A stretch of 64,000 nucleotides of DNA from Clusia tigrina (lineage: Eukaryota; Arthropoda; Insecta; Diptera; Clusiidae), in the NCBI GenBank assembly GCA_920105625.2, contig OV050032.1:200542258-200606257 (forward strand), written 5' to 3'. The notes beneath the pieces were generated by a model. That model made no database searches. It was not told the DNA's origin and worked only from the letters and a program-made list of their open reading frames with translations. Made by a program: the position numbers and the translations under genes. Each line of letters opens with the position of its first letter. The stretch's first letter is position 1. This document shows, in pieces, positions 45,801 to 58,235 of the stretch.

Positions 45801-46240
45801 TACGGAACCTAAGTACGGAACCTAACTACGGAACCTAATTACGGAGCCAAACTACGGAATCTAAGTACGGAACCTAACTACGGAACCTAAGTACGGAACC
45901 TAAGTACGGAACCTAACTAAGGAACCTAACTACGGAACCTAACTACGGAACCTAACTACGGAACCTAACTACGGAACCTAACTACGGAACCCAACTACGG
46001 AACCAAACTACGGAACCTAACTACGTAACCTCACTACGGAACCAAACTACGGAACCTAGCTACGGTACCTATGCTTAGTCTATTTAGATATACAAAATCT
46101 TTTGAGCGCTTGACATTTATTTCCGGCCAAGTTTGTCCAGCTATTTTGCATCCTGTGCCCTCAGACCAGCGCCTACCCGCTGTGCTCAAGGATATTGTAT
46201 TAATTAAGAGCTTACAAATGGCAATATAGGGATACCCAGG
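42838..46240 (-). mobile_element. LINE remnant H, split by the 13-bp array
   Basis: Minus strand right of the array (46155-46076): CKIAGQTWPEINVKRSKDF and VYLNRLSIGT, open without stops. Left of it (43190-42950): VSVLTAHWTLDSYGSRLGI, DFCRSCMDEEEQESIEHLL, then (after one stop) TCPALSRRRRTFLGDHF. Aligned with remnant J (CEMAGQTWSRLNLSTYKNI ... LNRVQMRTLIGALSGHCLI), the two halves are adjacent segments of one domain. The array therefore lies between neighbouring codons. The 3' UTR and a ggtaggtgggtaggt tail end near 42838. Confidence 0.85.
43180..46075. repeat. 13-bp minisatellite, ~222 copies, 1001-bp higher-order period
   Basis: Unit ctacggaacctaa with variants attacgg, agtacgg, accaaac and aatctaag. 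Rare variants recur exactly 1001 bp (77 units) apart: gtaggg at 43668 and 44669, and 43993 and 44994; tacagcacc at 44111 and 45112; tacggaaact at 44241 and 45242. Two copies of a 77-monomer block are therefore present, with simpler units at the right end. Confidence 0.95.
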
Positions 46241-47046
46241 TTTGACATATCTGGTTCAATCGATATGGAAGTATGCTCACGGACAAGTTCATCCATTTAC
46301 AGTTCCCTGGAATATCCCTGTGGCCGCGAACCCAGCTCAGACCAGTCTGTATACTTGGCGTTACAATTCATTACCTAAGGTAATGAAGAATTCTGATAAC
46401 TCAGGGCCGATGGAGGGTTCAATGTACTGCCGGAAATGTTACTTTCTCAGTAGAAACTGATTATCACAAAATGTATACAAGACGATCAGCTGAAGACGTG
46501 TGCCCCTGGGAACGGAGAACATCCGCATGAATAAGTTGCTGGGAAGTATGTTCGCACTGCATCGCTGACACCTAAAATCCCAACCGCAGCTGCTCTGACC
46601 TATTAGCACTAAATTAAGAATGTTAAAATATGCACAAATTAGCATAAAACATTGTCTTCCAACATAAATTACTCCAATTTTTCTCAACTTTAAAAAGACA
46701 TTTTGCCACAAGTTGCTCGGTTCGTTCTTTCATCTGCACGGCGTTCTATTTTTGCAGCCGTAAATTGCTCCGGAAATTTTATGCTTGTTTATGTGGAATT
46801 ATAAAATTTTCAGAAGATAAAACTCTTAAAAGACAGTGTGGCAAAAAACCGCACACGCCTATTTTTAGTGGGGGAACGCCACGGGCACTGAAAGAACAGA
46901 AGCCGAGAAAAAAGAATGTGCTGCCACGGTTTCCACGCTGCTGCGGGCAGAGCGACGTGGAGAAATGTGGAAAGAAAAATCGGAGCAAATTGTTGTGTGC
47001 ACATGCGTGTGTCAGTTGGTGGCAGTGTGTGTGTAAGTGTGAGTGA

Positions 47047-47081
<35 letters not shown>

Positions 47082-48092
47082 ATGTGAGTCTGTGAGAGTA
47101 TGTGGCACATGCCAGTTTTTATTACCGCGGCGGAGTTTCTGCTGAGAAAAATGTCGGAAATTTTTCAATTAAATTCTTCTTGTGCAACAGTTGAAGAAAA
47201 AGACTTCAAAGACACGAAAAAAAAAATTGACTTTCATCCTCAGAAATGGTTCTATCGGGTGTACCCATTCACTCATCCCTCTCAGGTTTCATCTATGGAT
47301 TATTGCTTATGGCACTCCCAAGAAAACACAAAGAGGTCTCCCCCACATTCCTTGTTATTAGGCACAATCCGAAGTTCTCCCGGACACTCTTTTCCAAGGC
47401 TACAGAGCTATGAGAACCTGCAGTTGGTATCCTCCCCACATAGGCATCGACACTCATGTGTGATAGTGGCCTTCATTGTTCATTGAAGTATCCACGAGAT
47501 TGCTGGTTTCAGTTCAAAGCTGAACTATCTCGCATTAGTTCATCAAAGAGTTCGTTTGCAGAGTCAACAAATTGATCTTTCCAATGCAATTAAGACCTTG
47601 TCTAAAATGACGTAGTAGTGTCACGAATGACGCAATAGGATTAAGCTGGATCTTCAATGGAACCACTTACATACTCTTAAGTTTTCATCTGGTTTCTCCA
47701 CAAGGTACTTGGCAAAAATCTGTGCTCTCTCAGGCAAACTAAAGTCCCGACAATACCAGCTCTATAATCACTTTCGGAGTCATACGTAGAGATATTATAT
47801 AGTTGTACTGGAAGATATAATATAATTGTGTTTTTCGGGGACCTATAAATCGGGAAGTTTTCAAAACACAGAGTCTTCGGTTTCACAACTTAGGATATAA
47901 TTATCATATAAAAATAATGTTATCATGTAAAAATTACCATATAAGAATATGGGAGACCGAGGTCAGTGGGTTAAATAAGGTTAAAAAGTTGTCAAGAACC
48001 TTGGCAAGACTCTCCTGTAGGTAATAAGCATTTCCTTTACAAAAATAAGGAACTTAACTTTCTTCTTAAGTGGTATAATATATTGTAGTGGA
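46241..48092. other. No gene seen; contains a (GT)n tract
   Basis: A gtgagtgagtgtgtgtgtgt run at 47036-47081. Several 60-130-codon frames on both strands carry no recognisable domain. Confidence 0.5.
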
Positions 48093-49266
48093 GTCTCAAG
48101 GAGTCTCTGGTGGTCTCTGGATGTATTTGGGGGTCTCTGGGGGGTATTTGGGTGTCTCTAGGGGTCTCTGGGGATCTCTGGGGATATCTGGGGATCTCTG
48201 GGGATCTCTGGGGATATCTGGGGATCTCTGGGGATCTCTGGGGGATATCTAGGGATCTCTGTGGGATCTCTGAGGGTCTCTGTGGGGTCTCTGGGGGTCT
48301 CTCGGGACCTCTGGGGGTCTCTCGGGACCTCTGGGGATCTCTGGGAGTCTCTGGGGATCTCTGTGGATCTCTGGGAGTCCCTGGGGTCTGTGAGGGTTTC
48401 TGGGGATCTCTGGGGATTTCTAGGGGTCTCTGGGGGTCTCTGGGGGTATCTGGGGGTATCTGGGGGTCTTTTGGGGTCTCTGGGGGTCTGTGGGGGTCTC
48501 TCAGAATCTCTGGGGGTGTCTGGGGGGTCTTTGGGGGTCTCTGGGGATCTGCGGGGGTCTCTCGGGATCTCTGGGGATCTCTGGGGATCTCTGGGGATCT
48601 CTGGAGGTCTCTGGGGATCTCTGGGGATCTCTGGGGGATCTCTGGGGATCTCTGGGGGATCTCTGTGGATCTCTAGGAATCTCTGGGGGTCTCTGGGGAT
48701 CTCTGGGGATCTCTGGGGATCTCTGGGGGATATCTAGGGATCTCTGTGGGATCTCTGGGGATCTCTGTGGGATATCTGGGGGTCTCTCGTGACCTCCGGG
48801 GATCTCTGGGAGTCTCTGGAGATCTCTGTGGATCTCTGGGAGTCCCTGGGGTCTGTGGGGGTTTCTGGGGATCTCTGGGGATTTCTAGGGGTCTCTGGGG
48901 GTCTCTGGGAGTATCTGGGGGTATCTGGGGGTATCTGGGGGTCTTTGGGGTCTCTGGGGGTCTGTGGGGGTCTCTCAGGATATCGGGGGGTCTCTGGGGG
49001 TCTTTGGGGGTTTCTGGGGATCTGCGGGGGTCTCTCGGGATCTCTGGGGATCTCTGGGGATATCTGGGGATCTCTGGGGATCTCTGGGGATCTCTGGGGA
49101 TCTCTGGGGATCTCTGGGGATCTCTGGGGATCTCTGGGGATCTCTGGAGGTCTCGGGGGTTCTCTGGGGATCTCTGGGGGATCTCTGTGGATCTCTAGGA
49201 ATCTCTGGGGGTCTCTGGGGATCTCTGGGGGGTCTCTGGTGATTTCGGGGGGTCTCTGGGGGTAAT
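48093..49266. repeat. 10-bp G-rich minisatellite (ctctggggat), ~115 copies
   Basis: Units of 10-11 bp, mostly ctctggggat or ctctgggggt, so the plus strand carries a run of three to six G about every 10 nt. A 465-bp block is duplicated: agtccctggggtctgtg at 48376 and 48841, and tggggatttctagggg at 48411 and 48876. Frames on both strands (Gly-Ser-Leu / Arg-Asp-Pro) result from the repeats. Confidence 0.95.
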
Positions 49267-49539
49267 GTGAGTTCGAGGAATTGACGGTATTCTGAAGGAA
49301 AACATAATTCAAATAACTTAAATATAAATAAGGGAATGCAGAACAATTTGAGTTTCTAGAACTATCCGGAGATACATACCATATATAAAAAAGGGTGGAT
49401 TACTACTACACTGTTAAACAGAGGTGCTTAACTCCCCATTTAGGTCCTAGAAAAAATATCATTAAAAGCAATCCTTAGAGCGGTAAATTAGATGAAAAGA
49501 AGCTGAGAGATGAATCGAAGTTGCGAAAATGCGAAATGA

Positions 49540-51420
49540 GGATGGTATTGGTGATGAAATGGCAATGGTGTTTCTAGTTATATAGATGATACTGGAGGTG
49601 ATAGTGAAGGATATGATAGTAATGACAGTTATGACAATAATAATGGTGGTAAATATGATGGTGTTGGCGATAGTTACGATAATTATGATGGGGATAATAT
49701 GATGACGATATGAATATGAAGGTAATTATACGATCTCTATGATTATGGGTATGACGATGATTATGATGATGATAGTGATGAACGTGATGTGATGGTGGTG
49801 ATGAACGAGATGGTGGTGATGAACGTAGTAGTGGTGATGAACGTAGTGGTAGTGGTGGTGGTGATAGTTACAACGATGATGGTAATGATATGACTGTGAT
49901 AATGATAATTATAGTTATGAAGAGGTTAATAGTGATGATAGTGACAACGATGATTGTTGGCGAGTACAGTTATGGAGATGGTGGTAGTTATAACGATGAT
50001 AGTGATGATGATAGTTATGACGGTAATAGTGACGGAGATAGTGATGATGATAGTGATGAAGATAGTGATAACGGTAATAGTGATGAAGATAGTGAAGATG
50101 ATAGTGATGCTGATATATATGATGATAGTGATTATGATAGTGACGATGATAGCGATGATGATAGTGATAATGATAGTGATGATGATAGTGATGAAGATAG
50201 TGATGATGATAGTGATGAAGATAGTGATGACGGTAATTGTGATGAAGATAGTTATGATGATAGTGCTGATGATAGTTATGACGGTAATAGTGATGGAGAT
50301 AGTGATGATGATAGTGATGAAGATAGTGATGACGGTAATAGTGATGTAGATAGTGATTATGATAGTGATGCTGATATATATGATGATAGTGATTATGATA
50401 GTGACGATGATAGCGATGATGATAGTGATAATGATAGTGATGATGATAGTGATGAAGATAGTGATGATGATAGTGATGAAGATAGTGATGACGGTAATTG
50501 TGATGAAGATAGTTATGATGATAGTGCTGATGATAGTTATGACGATAATAGTGATGGAGATAGTGACGATAATAGTGATGAAGATAGTGATGACGGTAAT
50601 AGTGATGTAGATAGTGATTATGATAGTGATGCTGATATATGTATATGATGATAGTGATTATGATAGTGACGATGATAGCGATGATGATAGTGATAATGAT
50701 AGTGATGATGATAGTGATGAAGATAGTGATGATGATAGTGATGAAGATAGTGATGAAGGTAATAGTGATGAAGATAGTGATGATGATAGAGCTGATGATA
50801 GTTATGACGATAATAGTGATGGAGATAGTGATGATGATAGTGATTAAGATAGTGATAACGGTAATAGTGATGAAGATAGTGAAGATGATAGTGATGCTGA
50901 TATATATGATGATAGTGATTATGATAGTGACGATGATAGCGATGATGATAGTGATTATGATAGTGATGATGATAGTGATGAAGATAGTGATGATGATAGT
51001 GATGATGATAGTGATATTGATATTGATGTTGATAGTGATGATGAAATTTATGAGGGTGATAGTGATGAAGATAGCGATGATGACGATAGTGATGTTGATA
51101 GTGATAATGATAATGATGCTGATAATGATGATGATAGCGATGATGATAATGATGATGATAGTCTTGCTGATCGTTATGACGGTAATAGTGATGAAGATAG
51201 TGATGACGGTAATAGTGATGTCGATAGTGATGCTGATAATTATGACGGTAATAGTGATGACGATAGTTATGAAGGTAAAAGTGATGATGATAGTGATGAC
51301 GGTAATAGTGTTGAAGATAGTTATGACGGTTATAGTGATGATGATAGTGATGACGGTAATGATACTAACTATGATTATAATGGTAATGATGCTGATTATA
51401 GTTTTAAAGGTTATGATGCG
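49540..51420. repeat. GATGATAGT-based repeat, ~1.9 kb, 261-bp higher-order units
   Basis: Triplet-phased gat/agt/gaa repeats stay open in one frame as Asp/Ser-rich, in another as Met/Ile/Val-rich, and on the minus strand as Ile/Thr or His-Tyr rich (535 codons). tgctgatatat occurs at 50108, 50369, 50630 and 50895 (261, 261 and 261+4 bp), marking a higher-order block of 87 triplets. Below 50000 and above 51000 the repeat is less regular. Confidence 0.95.
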
Positions 51421-52224
51421 AACTCCGCATACGAAAATATTTCCAAGCAATATCATTGTTGAAGAGAATTTAGGCATTTGGAAGAAACTGCCACGCCTAC
51501 AACACCTAAAAGTTGTAGACAAAACTGACGATAATAATGGACTCTATTAGCTTTATGACGTTTTATCCAAATGCAGTGGATTACGCAAACTACTTCAAGT
51601 GTTCGTGATAGATAGAAGTAGGGTAGGCCGGGGAGCCCCCGAAGAAGGTGATCTCCAAGCACTCAGGCATTGATGCCCATTGTACTGAAGTGTTGGTGAT
51701 ACTCGGACGACTGAATGAATATGAAAGTCTCAAGTCTTAAAATTTCATGGTAGTACGATTTTCACAACTAAAACTGCAACTGGCGACTTACTTGTGTAAG
51801 AAAAGGTGGAGAGTGAGGGTATTCCAACTACGCCAAGGCTGTGAATAATTATCATTCAATTTCCATATTGTGCAATAAGAACGGAGCGAATAACCTCATA
51901 AAGCAACATGCAAAGTTGAGAAGCAAGCGAGTCTTGCCCCACACTTCTTCACAACCCGTGCAGTTTCTTGAACTGCATGCGAGTTTTGAACCTCGAAAAA
52001 AAGCACAGCGTACGCATACTTCGCCACCGCAACAACAACAACAACAACAACAACAGCAACATCAACATCAACCACCACACGACCACATTGAAGGTAAACC
52101 AGCTGCCGCAAATTGACATTTTCAGACGTCAGCAAACAAAGTTGTCAGACATGTCTTCTCGGCAACCCACATTTCACAAAATTCGATTAATTACAGCATC
52201 TTTAAAAATAACAAACAAACACGC

Positions 52225-52262
<38 letters not shown>

Positions 52263-52616
52263 AGCAGCAGCTACAAAAAGAAAACAACATTAACTAAACA
52301 GAAATTAAAGCGACGAAATACGAACATGGAAGCAACCGTACACGAGGAAAGTGCAAGTACAGCTTGAGAGTTACTCACTCCCTGTCTCAGGCACTTGTTG
52401 CAGGCATTCTCAGCAAAATTCGGAACAAAGCTTTGTTCCAGAGGTCGAGGGCCGAAATAACTGTTTAAAGTATCCATCAACGGGATAAGTCGGCGTCCCC
52501 CTAAATACAGTTTAAAGGCCTGAAGTGATCGATCTAGTATCGTCGTCTATCAGGAGCTTCGAATCAGAGAATACAGAGAAGAGAAAGTCTTGCTCGCTGC
52601 CAGCGTCCTTAGAGGA
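51421..52616. other. No supported gene; two (CAA)n tracts
   Basis: caacaa runs at 52026-52066 and 52224-52263, typical of fly non-coding and opa-type DNA. No domain found. Confidence 0.5.
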
Positions 52617-52790
52617 CACACCACGATTTGGAGTGGATTCACCACGATTTTGAGGCGATTCACCACGATTTTGAGGGGATTCACCACGATTTTGAGTGAA
52701 TTCACCACGATTTTGAGTGAATTCACCACGATTCTGAGTGGATTCACCACGATTCTGAGTAGATACAACACGATTTTCAGTGCATTCATG
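52617..52790. repeat. 21-bp tandem repeat x 8
   Basis: ttcaccacgattttgagtgga with gcga, ggga and gtga endings. The seven-codon unit keeps frames open on both strands. Confidence 0.9.
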
Positions 52791-53198
52791 TACAACGTCC
52801 GTCTGCTTATTTCGCTGCTTTGCCGTTTGACGTTTAAGTGTCTTTTCTCAGATTCCCTGCTTCGAATTGTCTCCTATAAGAGCATTTCTCAATCGTCTCA
52901 CTCAGTGTGGGGAGAACGCACTTGCTGACCCCCAAAAGTATAGTACACAGAAAGAGATATCCATTCGCTCTGGAGTGAAACTTTTGAGTGCAGTTCAGTG
53001 CAGTTGAGTGAGTTCAGCCGCAGAACCCACGATTTCCCCACAAATGTAACTCAAAGTTTTCCCCTTTGATGAAGGTTAGCTAAGATAATAGACCTCTGAG
53101 ATATCGAACTGCTCAAACTCAAAACGTTCACTAAGGACAAAGATTGATCTATCTTGTTGATATATAAGAGTCAAAAATTCTGTTAGAAGTTGGTCAGA

Positions 53199-53290
53199 GC
53201 ACATATCACAGAGCTATTATGGAAAACTCGACATATCACAGAGATATTATCAAAAACTGGACATATCACAGAGCTATTATCGAAACACAT
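53199..53290. repeat. 30-bp tandem repeat x 3
   Basis: acatatcaca at 53201, 53231 and 53261, each followed by gag(c/a)tattat. Confidence 0.9.
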
Positions 53291-53839
53291 AGTTAATTAT
53301 TTACGTGAATATGCGTATGATTCAAACTCCGACCTCAACTCTTGAGCTATACTCAAAGGATTCACGGCCCAAGTATCAGGAGACAACGTACAAATATGCA
53401 TCGCTGTACTATATGCATACATCATCATATTCATATTTTGAATCCTACAAGGTTCAGTGGGTAATACACAATGAGATGAGCATGAATTTTTGTAACCCTT
53501 CTGGCATACTCGTATGGAATATCATCTTACTCACTTCTTGAGTGCAAACGGGCTTCTGTTTTGTTGTTGTATTGATGGGAGTTCTATACAATTACTCTTT
53601 TCCTTGATGCAACACTGAAGTATTGTCAAGAACATAACCACTGATTGAATGTGCTGGCGGTAAACACGGTGGAATTGGCACTAAATCAATATTAACACGA
53701 GATTTTATCATGATGAGTAACTCGGTCACATACGCTGTCATTTAAGTCCTGGATTGGTCGAATCTTTTCATCTCCAGACACACATTAATTGAGAAAATTG
53801 TAAACGTTTTTCAAAACCCGTATTGATACTTCGAAAGAC

Positions 53840-54890
53840 AAAGAGTAGCTTATGCTCATTGATTAGAGAAGGTCATTCAGAAACTAGGGATATTCTTCTA
53901 AGTACCTGATCTAATCAACGCTTCATAGAAATAGTGCTCGGTTACAGATATTTCTGATAAGAATCTGCACAATCTCTCCATGGACATGTAGGACACTTGG
54001 TCAAAGCCCCTATTTATACTTGTAGCTTATGCTCATTGATTAGAGAAGGTCACTCGGAAACTAGGGATGTTCTTCTAAGTACCAGATCCAATTGAAGCTT
54101 CATAGAAATGTTGCTCGGTTACAGATATTTCTGATAAGAATCTGCACAATCTCTCCGTGGACATGTAGGGCACTTGGTCAAAGCCCCTATTTATACTTGT
54201 AGCTTATGCTCATTGATTAGAGAAGGACACTCGGAAACTAGGGATGTTCTTCTAAGTACCAGATCCAATTGAAGCTTCATAGAAATGTTGCTCGGTTACA
54301 GATATTTCTGATAAGAATCTGCACAATCTCTCCATGGACATGTAGGGCACTTGGTCAAAGCCTCTATTTATACTTGTAGCTTATGCTCATTGATAAGAGA
54401 AGGTCACTCGGAAACTAGGGATATTCTTACCAGATCCAATTGAAGCTTCATAGAAATGTTGCTCGGTTACAGATATTTCTGATAAGAATCTGCACAATCT
54501 CTCCATGGACATGTAGGGCACTTGGTCAAAGCCCCTATTTATACTTGTAGCTTATGCTCATTGATTAGAGAAGGTCACTCGGAAACTAGGGATGTTCTTC
54601 TAAGTACCAGATCTAATCAACGCTTCATAGAAATGGTGCTCGGCTACAGATATTTCTGATAAGAATCTGCACAATCTCTCCGTGGATATGTAGGGCACTT
54701 GGTCAAAGCCCCTATTTATACTTGTAGCTTATGCTCATTGATAAGAGAAGGTAACTCGGAAACTAGGGATGTTCTTCTAAGTTCCTGATCCAATCAACGC
54801 TTCGTAGAAATGGTACTCGGGGACAAATATTTCCGATAATAATCAGCACAGCCTGCCCGTGGACATGTAGGGCACAGACGTATCCAAACT
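53840..54890. repeat. 177-bp tandem repeat, ~6 copies
   Basis: agcttatgctcattgat begins at 53847, 54024, 54201, 54378, 54549 and 54726. All intervals are 177 bp except one of 171 with a 6-bp loss (ctaagt). The first and last copies are the most diverged, and the inner ones nearly identical, as expected for homogenisation by unequal exchange. Confidence 0.95.
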
Positions 54891-55984
54891 AGTTTTCACA
54901 CAGTGGTGTTAATGGAAGTACACAATATAAAGACACAGAAAGAAACGCCGAACATGACCGCACAAACAAACAAACACACAATAGGAGCGCGGTGTTTATA
55001 GCGGAAGGGGAGATCAACTATTTTGATTGACATTTAATGGCTGTACTGAGCGAGCATACGTCGTCATCGTGTTAAGGCATTGTTTCATATGGCGGACACA
55101 CAGGCCCAAAGTAATTGGGTCAAATTCGTAAATAGTTTGTGTTGGAGCACGGACGGACGGACGGACGGACGGCTTCACCACTCGTATCAATAAACGTAAA
55201 TATGTACTTTTCACCAAACTGCTCACACAATTGCTTAATAATTACGCGGCTACAAAGAACGAATTCAATAAAGCAGAGAAACGATGGGAGAGAAAGGTAA
55301 GACAAGAAGAAGTAAAGTGGCCCGAAAGCTATTTCCATGAAATTGCCGAAAACAAGCGTTATTAACAGGGGACAATAATTACCCACGCTACTGGCAAATT
55401 GCACAGCAACTCTCAAGAGAACATACGTGAAAGTAAATATAAGTAGACGCTCCATTATAGTACAGAAAATCGAATACGTTGCTCAAGACGGTAGAAGTAG
55501 AGTGAGGGAGGAGCACAACAAAACAATTACCAGGAAAAAGTCTGAGGGGGAGTTGAGTGTTTCGAAAGTCCACAAGTCGAAGAGTGAGAAATCCAATACG
55601 AGTCACCTCCATTTATTGTTTCCCAAATGGACTCGTTTGTTCAATGTGTTTGTTTTCACACCGCGACAAAAGGAGTGCTTGATGTATGTGCAGGGGATTG
55701 CCTGGTAACGAATGGGCCAAAGGCAGGCACTGCTCTGCTCGACGACTCGTCTCTCTTTCGCAGTTACGCAAAACGTCACGTCGAATGGTGAAGGCGTTGA
55801 AGAAAATCCTTATGTATGTTACATAGAATCCAGTTGATGCAGCAGAGAGTAACTGCAACGCACAGCGAAGTAAACTTTGTAGCTCTTTGTGGAACAAAGT
55901 GGAAACTCTGATGGTGTAACTACAAATTGAACATAATCCACCTTGAAGTGCATAGAAATGGTGAGCCTAGTTGTATGTGTAACG
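54891..55984. other. No gene seen; (GGAC)n at 55149-55173
   Basis: A six-unit ggac repeat. The short frames have no domain. Confidence 0.5.
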
Positions 55985-56800
55985 GGTATGATGACTCTTC
56001 TCATCATCATCATAATTGGCGTACAACCATTTCTGATCATTGCCGCGTTATTAGCCTTCCCCAGTCGTCCCTGCTTCGCGCACGCTGGCGCCAATTGGAA
56101 ACACCAAGTGCAGCCAGGTCCTCTAGAACTTGGTCCTTCCAACGTAGTGGTGGTCTCCCCCTCCTGCGTCCGCCACCCGGCGGCATCGATTCAAACACTT
56201 TTTTCGCCGGAGCACTTTCATCCATTCGCACAACATGTCACAGCCAGCGCAGCCGCTGTGTTTTAATGCGCTGAACTATATCAATGTCGGCGTACAGCTC
56301 ATACAGCTCGTGGTTCCATCTGATTCGATACTCTCCGTAGACGCATATAGGACCATAGATCCTTCGAAGAATTTTTCTCTCGAACGCCCCCAAAGTTCGC
56401 TCATCGTTGTTTGTCATCGTCCTGGTTTCGGCACCATAAAGCAGGACGGGAAGGATGAGGGTCTTGTAGAGCGTAATTTTTGTTCGTCGAGAGAGGGCTC
56501 TGTTTCTCAATTGCCTACTGAGCCCAAAGTAACACCTGTTGGCAAGAGTGATTCTTCGCTTGATCTCCTTGCTGACATCATTCGTGGTGTTGATGCTGGT
56601 TCCCAGATAAACGAAGTCCTTCACAACTTCAAAGTTGTAGTCGCCAACAGTGACGTGGTGTCCAAGACGCTGAGACTCTTTGTGTGTTGACACCAAGTAC
56701 TTCGTTTTGTCCTCGTTTACCGCTAAACCCACTCGCCTCGCTTCTCTCTCCAAGCCGGAAAATGCAGCACTCACGGCGCGGCTGTTATGGCCAATGATGA
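55985..56800 (-). mobile_element. RTE-like LINE: C-terminal RT region and 3' end
   Basis: Minus strand from ~56795: GLEREARRVGLAVNEDKTKY, then FVYLGTSINTTNDVSKEI, RRITLANRCYFGLSRQL, LYKTLILPVLLYGAE and AFERKILRRIYGP. After a 1-nt-type frameshift near 56235 come ESAPAKKVFESMPPGG, GRPPLRWKDQVLEDL and NWRQRARSRDDW. This is the C-terminus of the endonuclease-RT polyprotein common in insect RTE-type LINEs. The catalytic 'FADD' block is missing: the element is 5'-truncated at 'IIG'. A short (ATG)n run at 56002-56013 fits the microsatellite-like 3' tails of RTE elements. Confidence 0.85.
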
Positions 56801-57205
56801 CTCTTCTGGTGCTCCCCTTTTTAGCCCCAACATATGAGAGGTCCATATTTGATCATATTGTTCAATACCACCAAAGTTCTTCCTCAATGGCCATGTCAAT
56901 AGTTGCATCGAGCATTTCTGTAACGGACAACCAACACAATCTATTGTTTTACCAGTCTCCCATCTGACTGCCGCCCAACTTCGTCCAACAGACAAGTTCA
57001 TACTAACCAGATATTGATATATTATTATTACTATGTAGGAGATTTTAATGCACCGCGACCTTACGATCTATTGTGTCCCCATCAGAGGTTCAAAGTACAT
57101 CTTTCAGCCCTACCTTCTGGATAAGTGTGATGACAACATTTGGCTCCAGAGGTTTCACATCACTAGCCAAGCCTTGGAAGAAGCCCAAGTATTTCAGCGG
57201 GTGTC

Positions 57206-57500
57206 CATGAGAGCCGGACAATCTGTCAACACATGCAAAGACGTCTCCTCTTCTTACAAACAGAATCTTCAGGAGCCGTCCATGACTTCATATTTACAGT
57301 GTCCTGTGAGTAGGCCTGTCATCATTCTAAGACTGTTCTTAGAGAGATTCGGACAGTGTGTCAGCACATGCAAAGACGTCTCCTCTTCCTACAAACAGAA
57401 TCTGCAGGAGCCTTTCGAGGTGACCCCCATCCTCACCATGTGTGAGTTCAGTTTTTAGTGTCCTGTAAGTAGGCCTGTCATCATCCTAAGATTATTCTTA
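57206..57500. repeat. Direct duplication (135/159 bp) of a LINE Cys-His segment
   Basis: acgtctcctcttc at 57241 and 57376; gtcctgt(g/a)agtaggcctg at 57301 and 57460. A 24-bp difference separates the two spacings. Both copies encode the Cys-His motif region on the minus strand. Confidence 0.85.
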
Positions 57501-58235
57501 GAGAGATTGATGAGTGATTCGAATCTTTTTAGGTGGTATGACCCTTTGATACCCTTAAGCCTGGTATGTCAAGCCACTACTTGTGCCTAAGGTGTCCCTC
57601 ATCGATCCTAAGCTGGTTGAACAGCTTGCCCGTGCCTACACCACAGAAGGGTTCTGGGCCAATAAAGGGTGTTGCCGCCCCCTTCCTTGCAAGTTCATCG
57701 GCAATCTCGTTCCCTTCTATACCAGTATGTTCTGGAACCCATAGAATAGTTACCTTGTGGCGTGAGCCAAGAGTATTGAGTTTTTTGATGCACTTCTATA
57801 GCAGTTTCGAATTTACCTGATACGAGGTAAGTGCCCCAATGGCCGCTTGGCTGTCCAATAGGATGGCAATTTTCTTGCTCTCATATCCCCTTTCAATATT
57901 GAACTGTGCACATCTCTCAATAGCGTGGATTTCCGCCTGGAAGATCCTAGTATATTTGCCTAGTGATAGTATTTGTATCTTGGACGAAATACCCCCGAGC
58001 TGGAACCCTCTTCTGTGCGAGACCCGTGGGAATGCCAGGTGATCGTAGACTGATCTAGCCTGTAGGTTTCGCTGAGACCTCTCCATGCGTTTTTGTAGCT
58101 CCACTTTGTTTTAAACAACTTAGTGAAGGTGTAGCGTGTGTTTGTGAAGGCTCTCGGTATACTGATGTCTGGAATGGCCTTTGATTTCGACCATCTGACT
58201 CCCGATGAGACTTTCAGGACCGTTTACTGCTCTCT

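Noticed and set aside
48110..49346. Gly-Leu-Trp and Arg-Asp-Pro repeat proteins
   Set aside because: Six overlapping frames of the 10-bp G-rich array; no frame is favoured.
49915..51522. 535-codon open frame on the minus strand and a 252-codon Asp/Ser-rich frame on the plus strand
   Set aside because: Both are read from the same triplet-phased GAT repeat and both strands stay open. The composition follows from the repeat, with no domain or splice signals.
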